Source: Citrobacter amalonaticus (GTDB taxonomy: Bacteria; Pseudomonadota; Gammaproteobacteria; Enterobacterales; Enterobacteriaceae). Taken from it: 64,000 nt of DNA. The stretch lies in contig NZ_CP014015.2 of the NCBI RefSeq assembly GCF_001559075.2, positions 2,666,001-2,730,000 on the forward strand. Direction: 5' to 3'. The position numbers were made by a program, and so were the translations under genes. The notes under the pieces were generated by a model. That model was not told where the DNA came from. It did no database searches and saw nothing but the letters and a program-made list of their open reading frames with translations. This document shows, piece after piece, positions 25,343-34,186 of the stretch (position 1 is the stretch's first letter; each line of letters opens with the position of its first letter).

Positions 25343-25858
25343 TCACTGATAAATCGCGTTATGAAACGGGCTGAGCGCCAGAATCACCGCCTGGTGGTAG
25401 ACGCTGGCGCGCGTCAGTTTCCCGGCGGTAAACACGCCAATCGCCCCTTCTTTTCGGCCAATCTTATCGATACCTGTGTAGTGTGACATCACCGGGCCCA
25501 GCGCTTCACCCTCGCGCACTTTTTCAAGGATCACCGCAGGCAGCGGCAGCGTTGCAGAACGCGCTTCACCGCGCTGGGTTGCGTTTTCGACAACCACCCA
25601 ACTGAAGGTTGCGTCTTCATCAATACCCGCTTCGATGGCTACCCAGAAGTCGGCATCGGGGCGCGCACGACGAGCGTTTTCGACCCGATTCCGTGCGCCA
25701 GCACGCGTTTCAGGACTTCCGAAGGGTTGTTCCGGTACGCCGCTATCGACGTCCACGGACTCAATATGGCAGGATCCTTCACCGAAGATCTCGTTAAATG
25801 CCTGCAGAATTGCCTGAATTTTGGCGGGATTGGTGGTTGCTGAGACAACATGGTGCAT
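25343..25858 (-). CDS. yjjX: Inosine/xanthosine triphosphatase YjjX
   Basis: 171 residues from ATG 25858 (MHHVVSATTNPAKIQA); codons upstream belong to the shared promoter gap with gpmB. The SATTNPAKI N-terminus and the D/E-rich GVPEQPFG segment are typical of the ITPase/Maf-like fold. It hydrolyses ITP, XTP and related damaged nucleotides to keep them out of nucleic acids. Divergent from gpmB across 49 bases. Confidence 0.93.
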   Translation of the reverse strand: MHHVVSATTNPAKIQAILQAFNEIFGEGSCHIESVDVDSGVPEQPFGSPETRAGARNRVENARRARPDADFWVAIEAGIDEDATFSWVVVENATQRGEARSATLPLPAVILEKVREGEALGPVMSHYTGIDKIGRKEGAIGVFTAGKLTRASVYHQAVILALSPFHNAIYQ

Positions 25859-25907
25859 AATTAAGCTCGATTTTATAAAAACTCTTTGCAGTATACGGAA
25901 AAATAGC

Positions 25908-26555
25908 ATGTTACAGGTATACCTTGTTCGCCACGGTGAAACGCAGTGGAACGCCGAGCGACGCATTCAAGGCCAGTCCGACAGTCCGCTGACCGCTAAA
26001 GGTGAGCAACAAGCTATGCAGGTAGGTGACCGCGCGAAAAGCCTCGGTATCACCCACGTTATTAGTAGCGATTTGGGACGTACCCGCCGCACCGCTGAAA
26101 TCATCGCCCAGGCCTGTGGTTGTGATGTCACCTTAGATGCTCGCCTGCGCGAGCTGCACATGGGCGTGCTGGAAAAACGTCATATTGATACCCTGACCGA
26201 AGAAGAAGAGAACTGGCGTCGCCAGTTAGTCAACGGCACCGTCGACGGACGTATTCCCGAAGGGGAGTCGATGCAGGAGCTGAGCGATCGTGTTCATGGC
26301 GCGCTTGCCGCGTGCCTGGATCTGCCGCAGGGGAGTCGTCCGCTGTTGGTCAGTCATGGCATTGCGCTGGGCTGTCTGGTCAGTACGATTCTGGGGCTTC
26401 CTGCCTATGCTGAACGCCGCTTGCGCCTGCGTAATTGCTCGATTTCGCGGGTGGATTATCAGGAAAGCCTGTGGCTGGCGCCGGGATGGGTGGTTGAAAC
26501 GGCAGGGGACATCTCGCATCTGGACGCCCCTGCGTTGGATGAGCTACAGCGCTAA
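25908..26555 (+). CDS. gpmB: YtjC/GpmB, histidine phosphatase-family protein
   Basis: 215 residues from ATG 25908 (MLQVYLVRHGETQWN). The RHG motif with the phospho-accepting His9 and a second catalytic His in LVSHGIAL define the phosphoglycerate-mutase superfamily. Annotated as a second phosphoglycerate mutase, but for K-12 YtjC a true mutase role is doubtful and a phosphatase is likely. Its stop codon shares bases with the stop of the convergent rob gene. Confidence 0.93.
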   Translation: MLQVYLVRHGETQWNAERRIQGQSDSPLTAKGEQQAMQVGDRAKSLGITHVISSDLGRTRRTAEIIAQACGCDVTLDARLRELHMGVLEKRHIDTLTEEEENWRRQLVNGTVDGRIPEGESMQELSDRVHGALAACLDLPQGSRPLLVSHGIALGCLVSTILGLPAYAERRLRLRNCSISRVDYQESLWLAPGWVVETAGDISHLDAPALDELQR

Positions 26556-27421
26556 CGGCGAATCGGAATCAGGAATTCGCAGCGCAGGTTAATAGGGCGG
26601 TCACCGGCTTTGGCATCTTCAGCCGGGTAGTACCGCTCGATATCCTGGCCCTTACGGCGTGTCAGGTTCAGGAGCGGCATGCAGGTACCATAGACCGTCA
26701 GGATGAACTCCTGAACGCCCGTTCCCAGTCCCTCGTAAGTAAACATCACATACTCGCCGCCCTGTAACAGCACCGGTTGTGCCGACTGTACGTAACCGTT
26801 GGCTTGATCCTGCGGCAGCGCTGTGGTGTAGAACACTTCCTGCTCGTCATCTTTTTCATGACTGGGACGCGTTTCGTTCAGGCCATAGAGTACTGGCGGA
26901 ATTGTTGGCGCGTGGCCGAGGAAATCGTGCCAGAACTGATAGCGCATTTCGTGGCGGAAATCGGAAATTTGTTCCAGCGAACACGAGTAACTCTGTGTGA
27001 CACCCAGCAGTTGCATATCTTCCAGAGTGACAAACTTATGTTCAGGCATGGCAAATTCGCCCAGACGCAGAGGCGGGCGAATACCGTATGCGCTCCATTC
27101 CGGTGAACGGCGATACAGTGCAGGCGTCTGGGAAAACTGTTTCTTAAAGGCGCGGGTGAACGTTTGTTGAGAGTCGAAGCGGTACTGCAGGGCAATATCC
27201 AGAATCGGACGAGCCGTCAGGCGAAGCGCAACGGCGGATTTCGATAAGCGGCGCGCGCGGATATACGCGCCAATCGCATGGCCCGTCACGTCCTTAAACA
27301 TTCTCTGCAGGTGCCACTTGGAATAACCCGCTTTCGCCGCCACATTATCAAGCGACAGGGGTTGATCCAGATGACCTTCCAGCCAGATTAATAGGTCGCG
27401 AATAATGCCGGCCTGATCCAT
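26552..27421 (-). CDS. rob: Right-origin-binding protein Rob, AraC/XylS-family activator
   Basis: 289 residues, K-12 length. N-terminal AraC DNA-binding domain with two helix-turn-helices (LDNVAAKAGYSKWHLQRMFK and ILDIALQYRFDSQQTFTRAF) and a C-terminal GyrI-like ligand domain. It activates the mar/sox/rob regulon in response to bile salts and fatty acids and was first found by binding oriC. The TAG stop (26554-26552) overlaps the TAA of gpmB, so no space is left for an intergenic terminator. Confidence 0.96.
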   Translation of the reverse strand: MDQAGIIRDLLIWLEGHLDQPLSLDNVAAKAGYSKWHLQRMFKDVTGHAIGAYIRARRLSKSAVALRLTARPILDIALQYRFDSQQTFTRAFKKQFSQTPALYRRSPEWSAYGIRPPLRLGEFAMPEHKFVTLEDMQLLGVTQSYSCSLEQISDFRHEMRYQFWHDFLGHAPTIPPVLYGLNETRPSHEKDDEQEVFYTTALPQDQANGYVQSAQPVLLQGGEYVMFTYEGLGTGVQEFILTVYGTCMPLLNLTRRKGQDIERYYPAEDAKAGDRPINLRCEFLIPIRR

Positions 27422-27632
27422 AAAATATCCTCATCCTTTCAACTACAAACACCTGACATCAGATTATTGGATAATAGCATTTTTTGCTGTTTTAGCATTC
27501 AGTGTTTTTTTTGCGCATTAATGCTTTTTTTGGATTCGATAAAACGAGATTATTGTAATCCTGTGATCTGTAAACAGTTTCTTTTACAATGTCGAATAAT
27601 TGCGCAGCGTAAAATTTAATAATGGTAACAAT

Positions 27633-28106
27633 ATGAAATACAAGAGTTTAATCCTTTCCTCCCTGTTGGTCATGCTGGCACCGCTGGCATCTGCCGAGCA
27701 GATCGGTTCCGTCGATACGGTGTTTAAGATCTTTGGACCAGATCATAAAATTGTCGTGGAGGCGTTTGACGATCCCGATGTTAAAAACGTGACCTGCTAC
27801 GTCAGTCGTGCCAAAACCGGTGGCATAAAAGGCGGGCTGGGGCTGGCAGAAGATACTTCTGATGCCGCCATCTCCTGCCAGCAGGTAGGACCGGTAGAAC
27901 TGAGCGACAGAATCAAGAACGGTAAAGCGCAGGGCGAAGTGGTCTTTAAGAAACGCACCTCGCTGGTCTTCAAATCCTTACAGGTCGTGCGTTTCTATGA
28001 TGCCAAACGCAACGCGCTGGCCTATCTGGCCTATTCCGACAAGGTGGTCGACGGGTCGCCGAAAAATGCCATTAGCGCGGTACCTATCATGCCGTGGCGC
28101 GAATAA
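27633..28106 (+). CDS. creA: CreA, periplasmic protein of the creABCD operon
   Basis: 157 residues from ATG 27633 (MKYKSLILSSLL); ATG 27600 is a spurious upstream start. Signal peptide to about residue 21 (ASAEQIG). A conserved CreA family protein with two cysteines (VTCYVS, ISCQQV) that may form a disulfide. Function unknown. First gene of the operon, 12 bases before creB. The 211-base gap to rob holds the divergent promoters. Confidence 0.94.
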   Translation: MKYKSLILSSLLVMLAPLASAEQIGSVDTVFKIFGPDHKIVVEAFDDPDVKNVTCYVSRAKTGGIKGGLGLAEDTSDAAISCQQVGPVELSDRIKNGKAQGEVVFKKRTSLVFKSLQVVRFYDAKRNALAYLAYSDKVVDGSPKNAISAVPIMPWRE

Positions 28107-28118
28107 CAGGGAAGCATT

Positions 28119-28808
28119 ATGCAGCAGGTGTCGGTCTGGCTGGTGGAAGATGAGCAGGGTATCGCGGATACCCTGATTTATATGCTCCAGCAGGAAGGGT
28201 TTTGCGTGGAAGCCTTTGAGCGCGGGCAGCCCGCGCTGGATAAAGCGCGTCATCAGTGCCCGGATGTGGCGATTCTCGATGTCGGGTTGCCGGATATCAG
28301 CGGCTTTGAGCTGTGCCGACGATTGCTGGAATACCATCCGGCATTACCGATCCTCTTTCTGACGGCGCGCAGTGACGAGGTGGATCGTCTGCTGGGGCTG
28401 GAAATCGGTGCCGACGATTACGTCGCCAAACCGTTTTCGCCGCGGGAAGTCTGCGCCAGAGTCCGCACGCTGCTACGTCGGGTGAAGAAGTTTTCCACGC
28501 CGTCGCCTGTTGTCAAAACCGGCCATTTTGAGCTGAATGAACCGGCTGCCGAAGTGGCCTGGTTTGGCACGCCCCTGTCGCTCACGCGCTATGAGTTTTT
28601 GCTGCTGAAAACGCTGCTGTTATCCCCAGGGCGTGTCTATTCGCGCCAGCAACTGATGGATATCGTCTGGGCCGATGCGCAGGATACATACGACCGGACG
28701 GTCGATACGCACATCAAAACGCTGCGCGCCAAACTGCGCGCTATCAACCCGACGCTCTCGCCGATCAACACGCATCGTGGGATGGGCTACAGCCTGAGGA
28801 GCCTCTGA
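28119..28808 (+). CDS. creB: Response regulator CreB
   Basis: 229 residues. N-terminal receiver with acidic pair (E10, D11), phospho-acceptor D54 (AILDVGLP) and conserved Lys in VAKPF; C-terminal OmpR-type winged helix ending GYSLRSL. When phosphorylated by CreC it binds TTCAC repeats (cre tags) and activates creD and other genes, with effects on beta-lactamase expression and fermentation. Overlaps creC by one base (TGATG). Confidence 0.96.
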   Translation: MQQVSVWLVEDEQGIADTLIYMLQQEGFCVEAFERGQPALDKARHQCPDVAILDVGLPDISGFELCRRLLEYHPALPILFLTARSDEVDRLLGLEIGADDYVAKPFSPREVCARVRTLLRRVKKFSTPSPVVKTGHFELNEPAAEVAWFGTPLSLTRYEFLLLKTLLLSPGRVYSRQQLMDIVWADAQDTYDRTVDTHIKTLRAKLRAINPTLSPINTHRGMGYSLRSL

Positions 28809-30232
28809 TGCGCATTGGCATGCGTTTGCTGTTGGGCTATTTCCTGATTGTCGCTGTTGCCGCGTGGTTTGTTCTCTCTATTTTTGTACAGGAGATTAAA
28901 CCTGGCGTACGGCGCGCAACAGAAGGGACGCTGATCGATACCGCCACGCTGCTGGCGGCGCTGGCGCGTGACGATCTCCTGTCGGGTAACCCGGCGCATG
29001 GCCAACTGGCGCAGGCGTTTACGCAACTGCATAACCGTCCCTTTCGTGCCAACATCAGCGGAATCAATAAAGTCCGCAACGAGTACCATGTTTACATGAC
29101 GGATGCGCAGGGCAACGTGGTGTTTGACTCCGTCAATAAAGCGGTCGGGCAGGATTACTCTCGCTGGAACGATGTCTGGCTAACGCTGCGTGGACAGTAT
29201 GGCGCGCGCAGTACGCCGCAGGATCCCGCCGATCCGGAAAGCTCGGTCATGTATGTTGCTGCGCCGGTTGTCGACAGCGGAAAGATCATCGGCGTGCTCA
29301 GTGTGGGAAAACCCAATGCCGCGATGGCGCCGGTGATTAAACGCAGCGAACGGCGGATCCTTTGGGCCAGCGCGATTCTGCTTGGCATTGCGCTGATGAT
29401 TGGCGCCGGGATGGTCTGGTGGATTAACCGTTCGATTGCCCGCCTGACGCGCTATGCGGATTCCGTAACCGAAAACCAGCCGATGCCGCTGCCCGAACTG
29501 GGCAGCAGTGAGTTGCGCAAGCTGGCGCAGGCGCTGGAGAGTATGCGTCTGAAGCTGGAAGGCAAGAATTACATCGAACAGTACGTGTACGCGCTTACCC
29601 ACGAGCTGAAGAGTCCGCTGGCAGCCATTCGCGGCGCGGCGGAAATTCTGCGGGAAAATCCGCCTCCGGACATTGTTAAGCGCTTTACCGACAATATTCT
29701 CAGCCAAAATGCGCGGATGCAGGCGCTGGTTGAAACCTTGCTGCGCCAGGCGCGGCTGGAAAACCGTCAGGATATTGCCCTCTCTCCGGTTGCGGTCGAT
29801 GAACTGTTTGCGCAAATCAGCGACGCGCGCGCTATTCAACTGGCGACGAAGGCGATATCGCTGGAGATTGTGTCCTCGGCGTTAAGCGTCTCTGCGGAGC
29901 CGGCGCTGCTGGAACAGGCGTTGGGTAACCTGCTGGACAATGCCATTGATTTCACCCCGGCAGGCGGAGCGATCACCCTCAGCGCACAGGCGCATGCAGA
30001 GACGGTGACGCTGACGGTGGCCGATACCGGTACAGGCATTCCTGATTTTGCCTTACCGCGGATATTTGACCGCTTTTACTCACTGCCGCGTGAGAATGGC
30101 CTCAAAAGCAGCGGTTTGGGACTGGCGTTCGTCCGCGAAGTGGCGCGACTGTTGAAGGGGAGTGCGGAATTACGTAACCGGCCGGAAGGCGGCGTCGAGG
30201 CCACGCTCACACTTCACCGTCACTTCACATAA
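28808..30232 (+). CDS. creC: Sensor histidine kinase CreC
   Basis: 474 residues. Two membrane helices (about 7-28 and 184-206) flank a periplasmic sensor region; then HAMP-like linker, H-box with phospho-His265 (ALTHELKSP) and an ATP-binding domain with N (NLLDNAIDF), G1 (DTGTGIP) and G2 (SGLGLAF) boxes. Inner-membrane partner of CreB. The CreB tag for creD lies inside the last codons of this gene. Confidence 0.96.
   Translation: MRIGMRLLLGYFLIVAVAAWFVLSIFVQEIKPGVRRATEGTLIDTATLLAALARDDLLSGNPAHGQLAQAFTQLHNRPFRANISGINKVRNEYHVYMTDAQGNVVFDSVNKAVGQDYSRWNDVWLTLRGQYGARSTPQDPADPESSVMYVAAPVVDSGKIIGVLSVGKPNAAMAPVIKRSERRILWASAILLGIALMIGAGMVWWINRSIARLTRYADSVTENQPMPLPELGSSELRKLAQALESMRLKLEGKNYIEQYVYALTHELKSPLAAIRGAAEILRENPPPDIVKRFTDNILSQNARMQALVETLLRQARLENRQDIALSPVAVDELFAQISDARAIQLATKAISLEIVSSALSVSAEPALLEQALGNLLDNAIDFTPAGGAITLSAQAHAETVTLTVADTGTGIPDFALPRIFDRFYSLPRENGLKSSGLGLAFVREVARLLKGSAELRNRPEGGVEATLTLHRHFT
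30213..30228 (+). promoter_or_regulatory. CreB-binding tag (cre tag) of creD
   Basis: TTCAC CGTCAC TTCAC is an exact match to the TTCAC-N6-TTCAC direct repeat recognised by CreB. It ends 62 bases before the creD start and lies within the 3' end of creC, so creD has its own CreB-driven promoter. Confidence 0.9.
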
Positions 30233-30290
30233 CTTCAAATTCCCCCCACATAGCGTGCGTACTCTGCGGGTATTGCATAAGGAGAACGCT

Positions 30291-31658
30291 ATGTTGAAAT
30301 CCCCCCTGTTCTGGAAAATCGTCACCTTAGGTGGCGCGATTGTGTTGCTGCTGATCCCCCTGATGATGGTCCGGCAGATTATTGTGGAACGTGCTGATTA
30401 TCGTGATGCGGTGGAAGATGCGATTCGGCAGAGTACCAGCGGACCGCAAAAAGTGGTCGGTCCGCTAATTGCCGTACCCGTGACCGAGTTATACACCGTG
30501 CTGGAAAATGAGAAAGAGGTGCAGCACAGGCGCAGTTTTATCCACTTCTGGTTGCCGGAGTCGCTGATGGTGGAGGGGAACCAGAATGTCGAACCGCGAA
30601 AAGTGGGCATCTACGAAGGGCAGGTCTGGCATACCGATGTTACGCTGAAAGCGGAGTTTGATGCCGCGCGACTGAGTGAACTGAACCGGCCCAACGTAAC
30701 CCTTGGAAAACCGTTTATCGTGGTTGGTGTGGGCGATGCGCGGGGGATTGGCGTGGTGAAAGCACCGAAGGTGAACGGAATGGCGCTTGCCGTCGAACCG
30801 GGGACGGGATTAACGGACCGCGGGGAGGGGCTCCACATTCCGCTTCCGGATGCGCAATGGGCGATGCGCGATGTGAACCTGGCGATGTCACTCAATTTAA
30901 GCGGTACCGGCTCTTTCTCGGTGGTTCCGGTGGGGCGCAGCAGCCAAATGACGCTCACCAGCAACTGGCCGCATCCCAACTTCCTCGGTGATTTTCTACC
31001 CGACAAGCGCGAAATCAGCGTGTCAGGGTTTCAGGCGCAGTGGCAAAGCAGTTGGTTTGCCAATAACCTGGGCGATCGGTTTGTGGATGCGCGAAAAGAC
31101 GGGTGGTATAACCTGCCGTCATTTAGCGTCGCGGTTGCCACTCCTGCCGATCAGTATCAACTGACGGATCGGGCGACGAAGTATGCCATTCTGCTGATTA
31201 CACTGACATTTATGGCTTTCTTCGTGTTCGAAACATTGACGGGTAAAAAATTGCATCCGATGCAGTATCTGCTGGTGGGGCTGTCGCTGGTGATGTTTTA
31301 TTTGCTGTTGCTGGCGCTCTCAGAACACATTGGTTTCACCCAGGCATGGATTGTCGCAAGCCTGGTGGGCGCGTTGATGAACGGGGTTTATCTCCAGGCG
31401 GTGCTACAGGGTTGGCGTAGTAGCGTGGTCTTCACTCTGGCATTGTTAGCGCTGGATGGCGTGATGTGGGTACTGCTGCGCTCGGAAGACAGCGCGCTGC
31501 TGTTAGGGACGAGTGTGCTGTTGTTGGCGCTGGGGAGCGTGATGTTCTTGACGCGACATCTGGACTGGTATGCGTTCTCGCGCGCGAAACCGACACCAAC
31601 ACCGACAGCGCCGAAACCGTCCGCACCCGTGGACGATGCGCTACGCGTCTGGAAGTGA
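30291..31658 (+). CDS. creD: Inner-membrane protein CreD
   Basis: 455 residues from ATG 30291 behind AAGGAGAACGCT. One N-terminal membrane anchor (residues ~8-26), a large periplasmic region, then five to six membrane helices from about 295 to 430. The cytoplasmic tail is Pro/Thr-rich (KPTPTPTAPKPSAP) and a few residues longer than in K-12. CreD is the most strongly CreBC-induced protein and affects envelope integrity and beta-lactam response; its mechanism is unknown. Confidence 0.94.
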   Translation: MLKSPLFWKIVTLGGAIVLLLIPLMMVRQIIVERADYRDAVEDAIRQSTSGPQKVVGPLIAVPVTELYTVLENEKEVQHRRSFIHFWLPESLMVEGNQNVEPRKVGIYEGQVWHTDVTLKAEFDAARLSELNRPNVTLGKPFIVVGVGDARGIGVVKAPKVNGMALAVEPGTGLTDRGEGLHIPLPDAQWAMRDVNLAMSLNLSGTGSFSVVPVGRSSQMTLTSNWPHPNFLGDFLPDKREISVSGFQAQWQSSWFANNLGDRFVDARKDGWYNLPSFSVAVATPADQYQLTDRATKYAILLITLTFMAFFVFETLTGKKLHPMQYLLVGLSLVMFYLLLLALSEHIGFTQAWIVASLVGALMNGVYLQAVLQGWRSSVVFTLALLALDGVMWVLLRSEDSALLLGTSVLLLALGSVMFLTRHLDWYAFSRAKPTPTPTAPKPSAPVDDALRVWK

Positions 31659-31683
31659 ATTTAGCAAAAAGCAGATAAGAAAA

Positions 31684-31708
31684 ACGGCGCATTGAGCGCC
31701 GTTTTTTT
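31684..31708. terminator. Bidirectional terminator between creD and arcA
   Basis: ACGGCGC-ATTGA-GCGCCGT stem-loop flanked by AAAA on the left and seven T on the right, between two convergent genes. Confidence 0.88.
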
Positions 31709-31724
31709 GACGGTGGTAACCCGA

Positions 31725-32441
31725 TTAATCCTGCAGATCGCCACAAAAACGGTAACCTTCACCGTGAATAGTCGCGATAATTTCCGGCGTATCCGGCGTG
31801 GATTCGAAATGCTTACGAATACGGCGGATGGTCACGTCAACGGTACGGTCATGCGGTTTCAGCTCACGACCGGTCATTTTCTTCAGCAGCTCAGCACGAG
31901 ACTGGATCTTGCCCGGGTTCTCGCAGAAGTGCAGCATGGCACGGAACTCACTGCGCGGCAGTTTGTACTGCTCGCCATCAGGCCCGATCAGAGAACGGCT
32001 GTTGATGTCCAGTTCCCAACCGTTGAACTTGTAGCTTTCAACGCTACGGCGTTCTTCGCTGACGGTACCCAGGTTCATGGTACGAGACAGAAGGTTGCGG
32101 GCACGGATAGTCAGTTCGCGCGGGTTAAACGGCTTGGTGATGTAATCGTCTGCGCCGATTTCGAGGCCGAGGATTTTATCGACTTCGTTATCGCGGCCAG
32201 TCAGGAACATCAGCGCAACGTTAGCCTGCTCGCGCAGTTCACGCGCCAGCAGAAGACCGTTTTTGCCTGGCAGGTTGATATCCATGATCACCAGGTTGAT
32301 GTCATATTCAGAGAGGATTTGATGCATTTCCGCGCCATCAGTCGCTTCGAATACATCATAGCCTTCCGCTTCGAAAATACTTTTTAACGTGTTGCGTGTT
32401 ACCAACTCGTCTTCAACGATAAGAATGTGCGGGGTCTGCAT
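31725..32441 (-). CDS. arcA: Aerobic respiration response regulator ArcA
   Basis: 238 residues, essentially identical to K-12. Receiver with phospho-acceptor D54 (VIMDINLP) and YITKPFNPRE, and C-terminal OmpR-type winged helix (RTVDVTIRRIRKHFE). With ArcB it represses respiratory and TCA genes under low oxygen. The long upstream region carries an FNR box and the opposite-strand micro-gene yjjY. Confidence 0.98.
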   Translation of the reverse strand: MQTPHILIVEDELVTRNTLKSIFEAEGYDVFEATDGAEMHQILSEYDINLVIMDINLPGKNGLLLARELREQANVALMFLTGRDNEVDKILGLEIGADDYITKPFNPRELTIRARNLLSRTMNLGTVSEERRSVESYKFNGWELDINSRSLIGPDGEQYKLPRSEFRAMLHFCENPGKIQSRAELLKKMTGRELKPHDRTVDVTIRRIRKHFESTPDTPEIIATIHGEGYRFCGDLQD

Positions 32442-32536
32442 GTTTGCTACCTAAATTGCCAACTAAATCGAAACAGGAAGTACAAAAGTCCCTGACCTGC
32501 CTGATGCATGTCGCAAATTAACATGATCGGCGTAAC

Positions 32537-32677
32537 ATGACTAAAGTACGTAATTGCGTTCTTGATGCACTTTCCATCAACGTCAACAACATCATTAGCT
32601 TGGTCGTGGGTAGTTTCCCTCTGGACCCGACAGTGTCAAAAACGGCTGTCATCCTAACCATTTTAACAGCAACATAA
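32537..32677 (+). CDS. yjjY: YjjY, conserved 46-residue protein
   Basis: A short frame from ATG 32537 to TAA 32677, read as MTKVRNCVLDALSI followed by NVNNIISLVVG and ending KTAVILTILTAT. It corresponds to K-12 YjjY along its whole length with only a few substitutions. It lies between arcA and yjtD on the strand opposite arcA, within the arcA leader region. There is no strong ribosome site (weak GATCGG at 32525-32530). Function unknown; the conservation could reflect either a small membrane-associated peptide or constraints from arcA regulation. Confidence 0.7.
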   Translation: MTKVRNCVLDALSINVNNIISLVVGSFPLDPTVSKTAVILTILTAT

Positions 32678-32718
32678 CAGGCTAAGACGTACCGGACACC
32701 CAATAAAACTACGCTTCG

Positions 32719-32732
32719 TTGACATATATCAA
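32719..32732. promoter_or_regulatory. FNR box upstream of arcA
   Basis: TTGACATATATCAA differs from the FNR consensus TTGAT-N4-ATCAA at one position. E. coli arcA is activated anaerobically by FNR, consistent with this location. Confidence 0.75.
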
Positions 32733-33075
32733 GTTCAATTGTAGCACGTTAACAGTTTGATGAAATCATCGTATCCAAATGCTAGCTTTCATCACAAAAT
32801 TGCAATAATCCAACTAGTTGCACAGGATAACTAATTAACACGGCGAATCCTATGAATGAGATTCATTTTAAATCAAATTATCTCTGATAAACAGAAGGAT
32901 ATACTGTTTCTGTTAACATAAAAAACTTTAGTAAAGTAAGGAAACAGTTTAGCGTCTTTTATGGAAGGTGAAACGGTTTTCCACTGATTTTCGTTAAAAT
33001 TTTGTAAATTCGCTCCGCGTAATATCTTGACATAGTTCACACAATTGCCTGCGGACAGGTATAAAGAGTAGAAAA

Positions 33076-33762
33076 ATGCGCATTACTATTATCCTCGTCG
33101 CTCCCGCCAGAGCGGAAAACATTGGTGCCGCGGCACGCGCCATGAAAACCATGGGATTCACGCAGTTGCGTATCGTTGACAGTCAGGCGCATCTTGAACC
33201 CGCTACGCGTTGGGTGGCGCATGGCTCCAGCGATATTATTGATAATATTGCCGTTTTCCCGACCCTTGCGGATGCGCTTGTTGATGTTGATTTTACCGTC
33301 GCTACCACGGCGCGCAGTCGGGCAAAATTTCACTACTACGCGACGCCGGCGGAACTGGTTCCGCTGCTGGAAGAAAAATCGGCCTGGATGAATCACGCCG
33401 CGCTGGTTTTTGGTCGTGAAGATTCCGGACTGACTAACGATGAACTGGCGCTGGCGGATGTTCTGACCGGCGTGCCAATGGTTGCAGATTATCCTTCATT
33501 GAATCTGGGGCAGGCGGTGATGGTCTACTGCTATCAATTAACAAATTTAATGCAACAACCCGCTAAAGAAGTCGATTCATCTGATGAATTTCAGTTACAG
33601 GCATTACGCTCGCGCATCATGACTCTATTGACCACTCTGGAGGTTGCAGATGACATCAAACTGGTCGACTGGCTGCAACAGCGTCTGGGGCAATTAGGGC
33701 AGCGAGACACGGCAATGTTGCACCGCCTGGTCCATGATATCGAAAAAAATGTCACAAAATAA
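33076..33762 (+). CDS. yjtD: YjtD (LasT), SPOUT-family RNA methyltransferase-like protein
   Basis: 228 residues. SPOUT/TrmJ-like methyltransferase: N-terminal ILVAPARAENIGAAARAMKTMG, a central FGREDSGLTNDEL, and the knotted C-terminal SLNLGQAVMVYCYQ that binds S-adenosylmethionine. The RNA target is not established. In K-12 it precedes the thr operon, as here. Start ATG 33076. Confidence 0.93.
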   Translation: MRITIILVAPARAENIGAAARAMKTMGFTQLRIVDSQAHLEPATRWVAHGSSDIIDNIAVFPTLADALVDVDFTVATTARSRAKFHYYATPAELVPLLEEKSAWMNHAALVFGREDSGLTNDELALADVLTGVPMVADYPSLNLGQAVMVYCYQLTNLMQQPAKEVDSSDEFQLQALRSRIMTLLTTLEVADDIKLVDWLQQRLGQLGQRDTAMLHRLVHDIEKNVTK

Positions 33763-33896
33763 TAATTTGTCTTTAGTTTTCTTTATGGTGATAACTGCTA
33801 ATTTCAAGAGGGGTTATCCTGCGGGTTTGGTTGAAAATAAACCCTTCGCCAGCAGCTCATGAACAAGTTTCGTCAGGTGAGTAAATCAAATATTTA

Positions 33897-33925
33897 TTGA
33901 CTTAGGTCACCAGATACTTTAACCA
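33897..33925 (+). promoter_or_regulatory. thrLABC promoter
   Basis: -35 TTGACT (33897-33902), 17-base spacer, -10 TAACCA (33920-33925), the same boxes as in K-12, with the surrounding sequence also conserved. Transcription should begin near 33934, upstream of the ERIC element, which is therefore part of the thr leader RNA. The rest of the 336-base yjtD-thrL gap (33763-33896) shows no gene. Confidence 0.85.
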
Positions 33926-33949
33926 ATATAGACATACAGCACAGACAGA

Positions 33950-34074
33950 TTACCCGTCATACTTCGAGTTGCATGTGCGTTGGCTGCTTTTGTTCGCCCC
34001 AGTCACATAGTTTTCTATGCTCCAGGGGCTTCACGCAATTGCCGCCTTCCTGCAACACGAATTATTTAGGGTAA
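33950..34074. repeat. ERIC (IRU) element in the thr operon leader
   Basis: About 125 bp with terminal inverted repeats TTACCCGTCATACTTCGAG and TCGTGTTGCA read back from GAATTATTTAGGGTAA, and the core CGCCCCAGTCACATAG / CTATGCTCCAGGGGCT. Both flanks match the K-12 thr leader (ACAGACAGAT before, AATTACAGAGTACACAAC after), so the element splits the leader between transcription start and thrL. Confidence 0.92.
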
Positions 34075-34095
34075 ATAATTACAGAGTACACAACA

Positions 34096-34164
<69 letters not shown>

Positions 34165-34186
34165 CGCGTACAGGAAACACAGAAAA

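Larger units (their letters stand above)
32442..33075. promoter_or_regulatory. arcA-yjtD divergent region with yjjY inside
   Basis: 634 bases. It contains the 46-codon yjjY, an FNR-like box (32719-32732) and long AT-rich tracts (32730-33010) that would hold the several arcA promoters known in E. coli, plus the promoter of yjtD. AAGAGTAG (33064-33071) precedes the yjtD start. No other open reading frame here is convincing. Confidence 0.65.
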
